A stretch of DNA of 64,000 bases from positions 1,364,001 through 1,428,000 of the forward strand of contig JAFEVB010000015.1 of assembly GCA_032629725.1 (NCBI GenBank), read 5' to 3'. Below, piece by piece: positions 12,796-23,692 of the stretch. Both the position numbers and the translations under genes were made by a program. The notes under the pieces are model-generated. The model was not told the DNA's origin. It made no database searches and saw nothing but the letters and a program-made list of their open reading frames with translations. The stretch comes from Gremmenia infestans. Taxonomy: Eukaryota; Ascomycota; Leotiomycetes; Helotiales; Hamatocanthoscyphaceae. How positions within the stretch are numbered: the first letter of the stretch is position 1; each line of letters opens with the position of its first letter.

Positions 12796-13067
12796 GTTGT
12801 GTATAGGATCAATGTCTGATCAGTGGTTGTTATTGTTGTTGTAGTTCAGTTTCGTCGGTGTCAATGTCTGACTAACCGTGAATGGTTGTGGTGTTGTTTT
12901 CAACCTTATTTACAATTGAGTTTGTATTGATTAATGAAGAAAAAGGAAAAACTCAGAGTTCCGGAGCGACGGATGATTTTATATTTGGATTATTCGATGT
13001 CGTAAGGATCTGGTGTTAACTGGACTCTCCTCGAACAGCCCACCACGAACTCGCATTAAATGGTGGC

Positions 13068-13080
13068 TTCTGGAACCTTC
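13068..13080. promoter_or_regulatory. Heat shock element upstream of HSP104
   Basis: The bases read TTC-TG-GAA-CC-TTC, three perfectly spaced alternating nTTCn/nGAAn units, which is the consensus site for trimeric Hsf1. It lies 273 bp upstream of the HSP104 start codon, in the right place for heat-induced transcription. The match is seen directly; binding is inferred. Confidence 0.75.
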
Positions 13081-13155
13081 ACTGGAAAAAACCGGTTCGG
13101 TGACAGCGTGTAGTAGCCCACCTTATTGCCTTCCGTCACCGCCCCCATACGGAAC

Positions 13156-13208
13156 AGGGGCAGGGGGTACCTAGTAAGTACTGTACCCACCTTATGTAAT
13201 CCACCCCT
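13156..13208. promoter_or_regulatory. Stress-response-element-like AGGGG/CCCCT boxes
   Basis: AGGGG occurs at 13156-13160 and 13162-13166, and CCCCT at 13204-13208, about 360-415 bp upstream of HSP104. In yeast this pentamer is the Msn2/4 site, and filamentous fungi use related C2H2 factors. The motif is short, so chance occurrence is possible; the cluster beside the heat shock element makes it more credible. Confidence 0.4.
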
Positions 13209-13347
13209 GTCGCTCGGGCGTCGCCTGACGGGCTTTGCTAGAATAGTGTCCCTATTAGTCGGAGATTCAAGGAGTAAAGTAAACACCCATAATACTACGC
13301 GAGGCAAGAATCACTATAGATAGTAGAAAACAGAAAGTCTTATTAAG

Positions 13348-14908
13348 TTATTCGTAGAAACGAAATCTCTTCTGATCCTCAGAGACCATGAACGTGTACG
13401 TGCCAGCTTTACTAGCTACATTCTCCTTATCCACGTCCCAATCCTTCGCGACCGGCAGAAAGTTATCTCCATTCGCTGTAGCGATAATTGCCGATTTCAG
13501 ATCTAGGCTGTTCAGGAGAGGTAGCTTTTTCCACTTCCCAGTCCTAATCGCTTCCTCGACAGCTAGAATTGATATAGCTAGGTTAATGCCAAAAACCAAT
13601 CAATAAAGATCCGATCGCCGAAATGAATGACATGGATGACCATTGTTGTGTCGACGAGCTTCGAGCTGCCCGAGAGCATCACTTGAGCTGCCCCGCTGCT
13701 TCCTAGGAAGTGATCGAGCAGTATTTCAAGCCCTTCTTCGATACCAGAGATAGAATCGGTACTTGTGCTATTTATATGATGGTTCTGTCGTTGAACGTTG
13801 TCAATGTTATTGAGGAATGAATATCCGAGAACTGAAGTATACATGGTGGTAAGTGTCTGAGATAGGTACAGCAGACCAGAGAAAGAAACATTGGCCAGTG
13901 CTCTAGAAGGATCGATGTCGATGGCTGTCTGGTTCTCATGTGTAGTCGGCGTGACTAAGATGGTTTTATTGACCATGTCGACGGACACCTGGAAAGCAGT
14001 TGACGTGAATGTAACCTCGCATTGAGTTGTGTTCAGTAGGCTATAATGGCTTCCGGCCACAAATCCGTACATATACTGTACTTCATTCACAGCAGCTAGG
14101 GCAGTGACGAAGCCGCTATTAACCACTCCCCAGGTTGGGAAGCCCGACAAATTTCCATTCGGAAGCGAACCATTAACCCAGAGTCCCATGGGGCCGTAAA
14201 TTCCTCCCGGCGTGGGCACATAACCTAATTCATGGGAACTAAGGAGACTGGAGTCGTTGTATCTGCATGCTATCTTTGAAGAATAGCCATATTCGACGAA
14301 GAAAAAATTGAGGAGCTCAGAATCTCGAGTCTTTGCGATATCTTGGGTTGGAGGTTCTACCAGACCAATCGTGGAGGCAATACCAAATGAACGGCCACGG
14401 TAGGTAAAACCAGTGTTGTCCAGCTTGTTATACTAGGGAACGGAATAATTGCGACTGGAAGCTTGATTAGTTGGGTTGAGAAGTAACCCAGTCTTGGCTG
14501 CCACGACGTATTATGATCAGTTTGAACACATAGTGAACATCAAAAAGGCCTACTCACTTTCCATGCCGCATACGTAAAGGGGCCCAAATCTGATGTGTTT
14601 CCCAAGATGCGATCGATACATGGAGTCGCAGGAGAACACAAAGTTCCCCAATACGCGGAAGTCTCCTAGCTGTAATCGGGAATTTGGTAAAATGATTGAA
14701 CATCTGCTGTTGCAACCACTGGCGTGATAGATCCAGCCCAAAGTGCCGAAGGAACGTGAATCAGGGCGAACCAAATGACCACCGCGGCTAATTTGATCAT
14801 GGAAAGCTCGAAGTCAAGTGTTCCAAGGGTAATTACGTGCCAAAGCTTCAGAGTGTTGAGCGAAACAGGATTTGATAGAAATTTGATATTCGCCCCGAAC
14901 TTAAACAT
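13348..14908 (-). pseudogene. Decayed gene for a two-membrane-segment glycoprotein
   Basis: Conceptual reading gives an N-terminal membrane segment ending in ALWAGSITPVVAT, a lumenal or extracellular region rich in N-x-S/T sites containing the YRGRSFGIASTIGL motif, and a C-terminal membrane segment (LNLAISILAVEEAIRTGKW) with a cytosolic tail ending RFRFYE. This order matches a large multi-copy family of fungal membrane proteins of unknown function that I recall from Leotiomycetes. Three lesions are visible: in-frame TAG at 14666-14668 (after QIPDYS), in-frame TAG at 14433-14435 (after RNYSVP) and a one-base shift within 13578-13599, where LAL passes out of frame into NLAIS. One intron (14493-14557, GTGAGT...CCAAG) is still recognisable. 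The start is uncertain: ATGs exist at 14908 and 14800. The last lesion alone could be a sequencing error; all three together suggest a pseudogene. Confidence 0.7.
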
Positions 14909-15010
14909 GCTGGATACCGCATACACTTTCAAAGTGACCTTTTTGATATGCGACTTTAAGGAGGTTATTTGGGCGGCTTTATATTGACGCGCTGACACCT
15001 TGCCCTTCAA

Positions 15011-16132
15011 CCGCAGTGCATTTCCAGGCGCTTCAGTATGGGAGAACAGGCGCTAGACAATGCGGGCGTCTCTTGCGCCTCGCAGCCATATGACATTTCT
15101 CGACGCGTAAGTACTCACTTCCTTTTTTGAGGCTGAAGCTGAGACAACCTAACGCGGATAGATAGAATCGCGCATATATAACTGGCTCCTTGCCCCAATA
15201 CTCTGTATACTGAAATATCTATGCCAATTTTCATGTGAGACTTCTCGGTCGCAGCCTTGAACTTCATGGCATATAAGCAGCGCGGAACATATTTTTATGG
15301 ATCGAATACTGTTTCAGTGTCAGCCTTGAAAAAAGCAAGTATAGAGAACAGGCAAGAGACACTGTGGGCGGCAGCTTCATCAATATGATGTACGAGCTTG
15401 AATCGTCGCCTATAGACCGGGTATGAAAATAGCCACCTTATCAGCGCCGCACTCTTATGTCAATAGGGGGGAGAGGCTGAATGCTAAGAATAGATTACAT
15501 CAATATAACATTGAAAAATCTAGGCAAACATGCATAAAAAGGCAGGATTAATGGAGAGGGTGCTATTTGTATTGCTTTCCATGTGAAACTTCAACAGCAT
15601 TGAGAGAAAGAGAATTGCAGCAGGCAGACAGCGTTCAGATATAACGCTGAGGGAGGTGTAGATAGCAGATGCTGCAGTCATTAGAAATACAAGAATCATA
15701 GAGGAATGTGAGCTTGGCGTGCAGGAATTCCAAAATCAGAACGGAGCAAGCATATTAAACCACATATGCAGTATCCTTTCAGTCTCAGTCTTTATCTTGG
15801 AAGAAATTCAACTGGACACTGCTGAGCATCATGAACCTGAATGCAAGGAATGTGGCAGGTTAGGGTGTTCGTAAATACGCGGGGCACTTCCCATCATAGT
15901 TGTTAAGCCGCCTTCAGATCTGGGAAATAACAACTGAGATCTGATCAACAGGTGAGGTTGGTATGAATGTGGAGGGGATGCAACTTCCCAGCACTAAAAG
16001 GTATGGAATTTGAGTTGCAGTTGTCCAAATTCGGTAAGGTGCGTAAAGTTCAGCGCTAAACCACAAATGTTCAATTTGAAGGACCTCAACTCAAGCTTCA
16101 AACTGTACACTCGCCGAGCGTCAACACACACA
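15011..16132. other. Intergenic region without a recognisable gene
   Basis: No open frame of note on either strand, and no tRNA- or transposon-like structure that I could identify. The sequence upstream of 16132 is the MHR1 promoter and 5' UTR. Confidence 0.5.
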
Positions 16133-17016
16133 ATGAACGTCCGCCCAACAACAGACCTCGCGCGGCATGCGATACTCATAATTCGAGGGGCACGGCACGC
16201 CTCTACAGTACCAGAGCCACCGAAGCTCGAATTAGGCCGGCAGATATTCGTCTACAACCACTTGCAGAAGAATCACGTCGTGTATTCCTTAACGAAAGCT
16301 CTAAAAGTACCCTCCCTCACCTTTCTGGGTTCTCTATGATTTCTTTCGATGGGCTCAGTGCTAATTGACACGAAACACAGAACCACAAATCCCTGCGCCA
16401 AATCCCCTTCAACGGCAAAAAGACTGTCCCTCGCGCCCTACGAAAAGACCACTGGACACCTCTCGCCACCTTAACCTTTCCTACCCCGACCATCGGGATC
16501 TCCGCCTTTCAAAGACTGCGCGAGTTCCGGCGCCGCCACGAGCTAGAATGGAATGTGAATACATTATTCCCGGATGAGAAGGAGAGGATGGATTATATAG
16601 AGGGCAGTTACGTGGCGGATGGTAAGTATAAGGGTTTGACGGAGAAGCAGCAAGGGAAGAAAAAGAGTCATGTGAGGAGGAAGATGTCGGGCCGGAAGTT
16701 GATGGATCAGAAGCCGAATAGTGTGGCGGATATGGCGTTTGTGTGTGGCAGGTTGGATGCCGTAGAGGTTGGGAAGGAGAAGGGGACCAGGCTTGGGTTG
16801 CATGGAGAGGGGACGGGGGCGCCTGTTGAGGTTTTGTGGAACAATCTGTTGGATGCAGAGTATGCGGAGACGTGGAGTGGGAATGTGGTGCATGGGCTGA
16901 TGCAGGATAGAAGGCCACAGGAGGTTTTGGTTGAGGAAGTCGAGGAGCAGACGTCAGAGGAGAAGGTTAAGCCGGTTAAGGAGCAAGCAAAGAAGCCGGA
17001 GAAGATCATTTTGTAA
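16133..17016 (+). CDS. MHR1: Mitochondrial large-subunit ribosomal protein mL67 (Mhr1)
   Basis: Mhr1/mL67 is a fungal-specific component of the mitochondrial large ribosomal subunit. In yeast it was also described as a mitochondrial DNA recombination factor and transcription regulator. Exons 16133-16306 and 16381-17016 are joined across a 74-nt intron (GTACCC...ACACAG, branch CTAAT), giving 269 residues. The joined frame reads YNHLQKNHVVYSLTKALK then NHKSLRQIPFNGKK, the family core. The next segment (DHWTPLATLTFP, then LREFRRRHELEW) is also typical. The C-terminus is Lys/Glu-rich. ATG 16133 is chosen because it starts the conserved N-terminus; the 41 codons before it in frame are not conserved. 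Confidence 0.9.
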
Positions 17017-18509
17017 ATACGGGGGAGGTGGCATAGATGACCTTGTATAGTATGGGCATGGACATTGTATGATCATTTCATGGAGAGAATCACTCCATTG
17101 TGTACTCATATCAGACTAAATTCAGTACCAATTATGGTCAAATTTTATTTATTACGTGGTGAGACATTATATAGATATACGGCAACAGTTTAGCAAATTC
17201 CCCCAGCAAATCATGTCATGTTCCAAAAGCGAGTACTCCGAGCGGTGCGAAATCGGTCAGCGTATGTGTACCTACCTAGATTCAAAGCAACTTTGGTACA
17301 CCAGTATCATGCTAGCACATAGGTAAGAACCTATCTCCCCTAACCTCCTTTCTTTCCTAGCATTCCGCCTAAGGCGGTCCAGAGCATCTGCTCGAAATCG
17401 CGACGTGCAACAATTACCGTGAGTATGCACAAAAGAGGCAATGCAGGCTTGAAAACCTAAACACCCATAGACCGATCAAATGCCAAACTCCAAGCTTCCT
17501 CAAAGAGTCAGTGAGTGCATTTACGACGGTGAAGGTACTTAGGTATAAAGCAACTCATTTCCTTCTTTCTTCTGCATAAATCAATCTAGCATGCCATGTT
17601 ATGCTAATCCCACATACCCTTCCTTACCCTGCCTAGATCCGTTCCGTAGCATCCATCTATCTATCCATCCATCCATCCATCCACCCCAACTGCTCTCGAC
17701 ACTATACCATTCCATAAATAACCAACGAAATGCAACAAAAGCTTGAGATAGGAAGGCGCGTCTATTTATCATTCTCATATCCATGGAAGCAGTGGCCGCT
17801 AAAAGTGTTACCGAATCCGAAAAGTTCTCTGGTACTGTAACTAACTTGAACGATCGTGCGAAATTCAAGTCTGGTAACGATCGAGGGCTCATCGTAGGTC
17901 AGCGGCAATTAAGTACTGATACTACGTGAAAGCGAAAGCTTTGTACAGTAAGAAGAAGTAACGTTTCTCGTGCTCGTGTTGTGGGATGTACAGTATGTTG
18001 GTCCGCATGAATTAGACATGAATAATATCTGAAATCTGCTGTGCGAGTCTGGATATGTAGGAATGAGAGAGAAAATGGTGGAGTAAATGTGTCAAGTAGT
18101 ATTTGCAAGAATATTTTAAAACACCTAGACGCTTAATCAGGACAGTATATAAACGTTAGAATTGCTTTTCGTTGTTATATCGAGACTCAAGATGATATCT
18201 AGAAAACGACGGGAGATACTACAAATGGCACTCGCCATATTTATACTGGAGGATCTCAAAGATGGCAATAGAAATTGCATCAATATATCAGTCTATCATG
18301 AATATACATCTCCTTAAAGAGTTTGTTTAGCGAAAAGCAAGGGATGACAGCTTCTATTGTTAGCAACGCCAGTCTCCAACAACCTATGTAGTTGCCTCTA
18401 TGCACCATTTGCACTCCATAACGCCAAAAAATGACCCAATTTAGCATCCATACGCCATATTTCGCTCCCCAATCTGACCAAATCATTTTCTCGTCATAAT
18501 AGTAGTTCC
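17017..18509. other. Convergent intergenic region between MHR1 and CSN1
   Basis: I see no supported gene in these 1.5 kb. It holds the two 3' UTRs and an ATCC/ATCT microsatellite. Short open frames (for example 17599-17892 and 17899-18108, minus) are spurious-looking and partly made of the microsatellite. Confidence 0.5.
17651..17683. repeat. (ATCC/ATCT)n microsatellite
   Basis: About eight 4-base units, two ATCT and the rest ATCC, in intergenic DNA. Confidence 0.9.
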
Positions 18510-20128
18510 TCACGATAACATGGTCGAGCCAGCGCCTCTCGACCGCACCTCCCGACCCACCGGTTCACCGAATAGCTCGTCCGAAAGGCCCATATTATTA
18601 TGTCCGGTGCCACGCTTTCCCTTGACTTCCAGATCTGCCATCGACACATTCATGTGCATGATTCGGCGGCGCGCCTCGCGGGCATAGTCATCGGTTATCT
18701 CAAGAGCACCTCGTTGGAGTTCGGTCCGGGGGTTGGAAGGGACTGCCTCAAGGAGCTGGTTCTTTATTAGCTTAGCTACAAGGGAGGTTGTCATTACAAC
18801 TTACCCTGTCAATGGTATTGATTCTTGCATTGAGCTCGTTATTTTGGATCATCATTGCTAGCTCCTTGTCTACAGTCTTTCCCGGTGGAGCAAAAGCCTG
18901 ATTCAAGCTATCGAGAGTGACACATGAAAAAGGAATGAAGTACTGAACAATGCTCTTGCTGCGAACCAAATGGTAGAGTTCTTCAAAGTGCTTCTGCAGG
19001 TAGATGTCCAGAAGGTAATCCGCCCGGTATGTTTCCAGGACATTTAGGCAGGCAGTATATCTGCTGTTCACGAAGAAAGCTATGGCACGTCGAATTTGCG
19101 GCTCGAGTTCCAGGTATGTTCGGAAGCTCGAGTTCTCAAGCACCTTCTTTTGCAGCTCATTTCGGTCCATACTTGCAAGAGCACAAAGGCCACCATAAAT
19201 GGCGACATCGTTGGGGCTGATAATCGTTGCAGCTGTCGAACCCAGTCCTGTATCAGTGCCAAGGAATACAAGAGCAGCATGACGGTAATCTCCATTATCG
19301 AAACAAGCCAACGCCTCTGCAGCCTGGAGATATGGGAGGATGGACTTGTCCTCGTCTGAAGACGAAAGGATGCCTCTGATCTTCTGCACATTGGAAGTGA
19401 CTGTCATCCAGTTTCTCTGTTCGGTAGCTACTTCGATAAGGTGTCGACTGACGTCTATAATATGCTTCGAAATGCTGATGTCTTGTCGCATACGACTAAA
19501 AGCTTCGGATGCTTTTGGGAGATCGCCCATCGCCTGGTATTGCTTGCCAAGATCCTCATTGCCCATCTGTGTTGCAATTAGCCAAGCCAAAATCCCAAAG
19601 TAACTTCGTAGGGCAGAACGAATAACATACACGAATGCTCTCCTTAATAAGATTATGTTTGTATCCATTCAGCTCGGTTTGGAGGCGGTTTGTCTCTGCC
19701 TGGTTCTTCTTGTCCGTAGCTTCGATCCATGCTTGGTCCCTCCGAGATTCAGGTTCGTTTGGGCCTATAGTTTGCAGATGACCTTGCGCTTGTATGTATC
19801 GCTTGGTGTCCTTGCCCTGCTTTGCCTCCTTGACCGCAAGCTTGAGAGCATCGACTCCAAGGAAAGTTGAGCAAAGGCCAATCTGGAGGAGCCGTTCAAA
19901 TCTGGTTCGCCCTGAAATTATATCAGCTACCTGCTAGATATTGTTAAAGATTTAGTGGAGTACCTTGGTAGTTTTGTATGTATGATATCAGGTCGAATTT
20001 CGGGGGGTCTGGGCAATGTTAGATAGCTGTAAAGCTTATAATGCAGGTCGTCATTCACCAGTAACCAACAGCGTCTTCTTACTGCGACTTTGCGTCGGAG
20101 AGGAAGGAAGGTTCAGAGTCCCAGTCAT
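18510..20128 (-). CDS. CSN1: COP9 signalosome subunit 1 (CSN1/CsnA), PCI domain
   Basis: CSN1 is a core subunit of the COP9 signalosome, which removes Nedd8 from cullin-RING ligases in the nucleus and controls fungal development and secondary metabolism. Five exons close in phase: 20128-20083, 20008-19964, 19911-19631, 19566-18805 and 18755-18510, giving 459 residues. The N-terminus carries PKFDLISYIQNYQGRTRFERL, interrupted by the second intron, as in the family. A helical-repeat region follows (MGNEDLGKQYQAMGDLPKAS), then the PCI domain in the C-terminal half (LVRSKSIVQYF, NELNARINTIDR). The last acceptor is chosen at AACCAG because it gives DRLLEAV and leaves a workable branch-point spacing; AAAG six bases earlier is also in phase. 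An in-frame ATG at 20236 could extend the N-terminus by 36 residues. Confidence 0.9.
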
Positions 20129-20560
20129 CTTGATTCGAAATTCAGTTGAAGAGTTGTGAGGAGTTCGTGTAGAGGGCGATTTAAAGGGAGACCACGACTG
20201 TGGGGTAAATATAACGCGGTCCAGGCAGCTCTCCAAGTATCTAAGTCACGTGTATATGGACCGTGCATAAACGCCCCTTTTTCAAACCTCATATATAGCA
20301 GCCCTGAGAAGAGCGAGTCAAAAGCCAAGAGTAACAAGAGGAACATTCTATGTGCAAGGCGAATCTATTATCGCGTATAAACCATGAGCTCGTTTCTCAA
20401 TAATCATCAAAACATCCAGCCACTCTAGCGCCAACGCAAAGCGTGCACGGCCTTTCCCACCTAATACCAGATTCGCTCCCAAGTCTATCCCAATTGACCC
20501 CTAACATACATCTTTAAACAAAATAAACAAACTCCACCCTTGCATAGCCACTCAAGGATT
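20129..20560. other. Intergenic, CSN1 promoter and 3' flank of the Zn2Cys6 regulator
   Basis: No gene seen. It contains the CSN1 5' flank and the downstream region of the regulator. Confidence 0.5.
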
Positions 20561-23500
20561 TCATCGAAGCCTTCCATCTGCAAGTATATTGTCCCATTCA
20601 CTACTATCGCCAGACAGTAAGAAATTCATGTCTCCATTCGGAGTCAACCCAGGGTGGTAATTCATATCTGGAGGGTTCAAATTGGAAATCATGCCTCCTG
20701 AACTTAGTTGTCCCTGAAAATCGTAGTTCTGTTGTCCTTGTGTTAGATAAGGTGGTATTGGACCAAAAAGTTGGCCCTCAAGATCATCATATACTCCAGG
20801 TGCCCCAGTATCTGAGAGAAATGACGGGGTCTGAGAATCGTTGGCCATCCCCATATTTTCTTGTTTGACATTCTCCAATTCCATCATCGGGTGGTTCGGT
20901 GGGTACGCGAATGGATCTGCTGATGGAAACATCATTGAATTGAGGTCATTGAATGAATCAACAGCGCCGAATTGATGAGGAGTAGAGTAAGGCTGTGACA
21001 TGCTAGGGCTAGCGCTACTAGAATTTGGCGTTCCAGTATTGGAAAAGTCTGTGGGCGACATGATCTCGTGATAGCTTTGCCTTAAATTGGGAGTTGATAA
21101 TGTGTTGAGCTGGAACCGATTGCCATCTAGCGAGGATCTCTGAAGGTTGCTATTCTGATTGGGTGTGGACACCGGGAAGGTCGTCGACCTTGGTACTGAT
21201 ACAACAGGAGTGCTCGAGTCCAACTTAGGCCGATCCTGAGAGATAGGAGTGTTCGTGCCACGTGGTCCAAGGTTTGGCGATGGAGCGGAGCGCTTCTTCT
21301 TGGGAAGAATATTTGGCATATGTCCTTCCTTTAGCCTCTTAGGCAATTGCTCAAATAGTGACTTTTGTTTCTGTTAGCTTTGAGGGCAGGAAAATATATT
21401 TAGCGACTTACCCTGAGAGCCACAGAACAACGGTCTGCAGCTTGACTTTTCTTCGCAAGACCTTCGAGAGCAGCTTTTCCGTCATTCGCATCCGCGAGAA
21501 TCTCTTGGGACCCAGCCTTGTCTGGGTTCTCGAGTACAAAAAACACCAAAGACAAAATTGCGAAGAAAGTTGTATACATCGTGAACCAATATGCCCCTAA
21601 TAAGAGACCCCGTTTTTTCATCTCAGACGTGATATGAACAATGTTCCTTGCGACACTGACACATGCGGCAGCACAAGCATAGGAGCGCTCATCAAGTTTG
21701 CCCCCAGCATTTGCTTTTCGAGAGACGTAATGAAGGAATGGCCGATATAGCATCATTTGTACGTGAGCATAAGCTAAACGTAAAAGTTGTTGCACACTAT
21801 TGATAAATGTCAGCTAGTCCTTCGTTCACTGCCTAATATGGAGTGCCATATCATGAATTGATTTTCCGCGAGTAAGCTTACCGAAGAAGGTCTGGGGATC
21901 CAGTTCCCCCAGGTCGCAGAGCCATGGGTAGTTTATCAAGCCAATCTGCCAAGTCTCGTTCAATCTCTCTGATCTTCGCATGGCTGATAACATATGAAGC
22001 TGTTGCGCAACCTTGAACTGACTGTTCTAGACCTTTGGTTGGATATATGTATTTAACGACCTTCGAAAGGATTGCCATCAAACGTGTATGTGCGTTGGAG
22101 GCTGTATAAAGTGATATCTTGCCCTGCGGCATGGGAAGGATTGCGTCTTTAGTAATATACTCGTCATCAACCTCGACTGGTAATTCCTGGTCAATATCGT
22201 CGCTACTTAGCATCATTGGGAAACCCAACAATGCAGAAACGTAAGTATCCATCTTCCTAATTATCCAGAACAGCCGCCGCCTAGTTTCACGTTCGATTGG
22301 ATTGAAGCTCCCAGCAAGATTTCGATGCAACCCCATCCGCAAGGCAGATCGCAAAGCAATTCCGATATAGGAATAGCACGTGCTTAAATTGGCAGTCGCT
22401 TGAAGGAAAAGAATCATGAAGACTAGAGCCTGTAACGGCATGATATCGCGACAATCTGTTATATCCATCATCTGGCGTGCCGCCCTGAAATATTTTAGGC
22501 TGTATCTAAACATTAGTCTCGTTGAATGTAGAAGATAATGGATTGACAAGTCAAGTTGATATGAAGACGATGAAAGATGGTCTGGTGTAGGAATAATAAA
22601 AGGGGTGAAAAATACCCATGATCGATTCCAGCTTTATATGATTGCTCATAATCATCACCTTGCCGGTCAAACATACAACCCAGAGCAAGTACAACGTAGA
22701 GTAGGGCTAGAAATTGGTTCTCCTCGTTGCCAAAATTCTCGACAGGAACCTCGTAGATTCTTTCAAACATAATATAGAAAGTGGGTTGGTGAACAAATCG
22801 AAGTAGAGAGCACGCTGTACCCAAAGAATGCTCGCACAATGTCCTTGCGACATCTTTACTTGGAAGATCAACTATATTGGGAAGGCCTCCATCGAGAGGA
22901 GATTCTGTCGCGGAACGTGGTGAATCCAGTAGAACAGCAGGGTAAGGTCGCGGTAGTTTCGGGAGAAATGAGGCACTACCAGGTTTCTCTACACTTAACA
23001 GGCCTCCAAGTTGTTCGCGCATGCGTTTGACGAAGACTGTTCCGGATGAGCCTCCATGGAAATCCCAATGGCCGCTATCGTCTAGGTCAAGCTGTCCTGT
23101 AGATGCTATCATGGATCGTAATTGGGCATCCTGCTCTGCAGCCGCATCGCTTGATGCTCCCCCTGATAAAGATCCCTTGGCATTCCCCGCTTGGCGTTGC
23201 TGAATCGTAGTCTCAATATTCGGATCATTTAGATCAAGGTTAGGAAGGAGTGTTCGTAAAAGGGTTTCTGCTCGCTGCAACCGTGTTTCTAAAGCTTCAA
23301 TGTATTGTGGCGCGGGATTTCTTCTCCTATTCGAAGGCTGATCGTATGTGCAGTCTGCGAACGTGTTAATTACTTTTTTTAACCCCACATGGACAAATCT
23401 ACATACCATAGCTATACACAGTACAATGTGTACATGGTTGCTTTCCGTCGCACTTTATCTTCTTCCTCCTGCATTCGTCGCATGCTCTTGTAACTCGCCT

Positions 23501-23692
23501 TCGTTTCTGCAAAGGCGCAGTCGTGCGCGTTTGTGAGGTTGAATTGGGAGATGTCTGGTCCTGCGTCTGCCAATGCGCTGATTGCATTGAATTGGACTCC
23601 TCGTCGACTTCGAAAGATTCTGGAGACTCGGGGGAGTTTGAGACAGTCATCGCGGCAGATATGGCCCCTTGCTCAAACGGCGAGCCAGTCAT
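20561..23692 (-). CDS. Zn2Cys6 transcription factor, resembling the cellulase regulator CLR-1/ClrA
   Basis: Five exons (23692-23407, 23354-22616, 22505-21882, 21796-21412 and 21361-20561) join in phase to 944 residues. The DNA-binding cluster is near residues 70-100: CDECRRKKIKC, DGKQPCTHC, TVYSYDC, giving Cx2Cx6Cx5Cx2Cx6C. The first intron falls just before the sixth zinc-ligand Cys. A linker (NRRRNPAPQYIEALETRLQR) and a predicted coiled coil follow. The middle is a fungal-specific transcription factor domain (LCEHSLGTACSLLRFVHQ; then RSALRMGLHRN and RRRLFWIIRKMD). The last about 260 residues are low-complexity Ser/Pro/Asn-rich with a short acidic EWDNI tail, probably an activation region. 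The zinc cluster and linker look to me like CLR-1/ClrA, which responds to cellobiose and drives cellulase genes, but I cannot verify this. The generic family call is certain. Confidence 0.9.

Noticed and set aside
17599..18108. Minus-strand frames in the MHR1-CSN1 interval
   Set aside because: Partly encoded by the ATCC microsatellite, which gives the Trp-Met-Asp-Gly repeat, and otherwise featureless.
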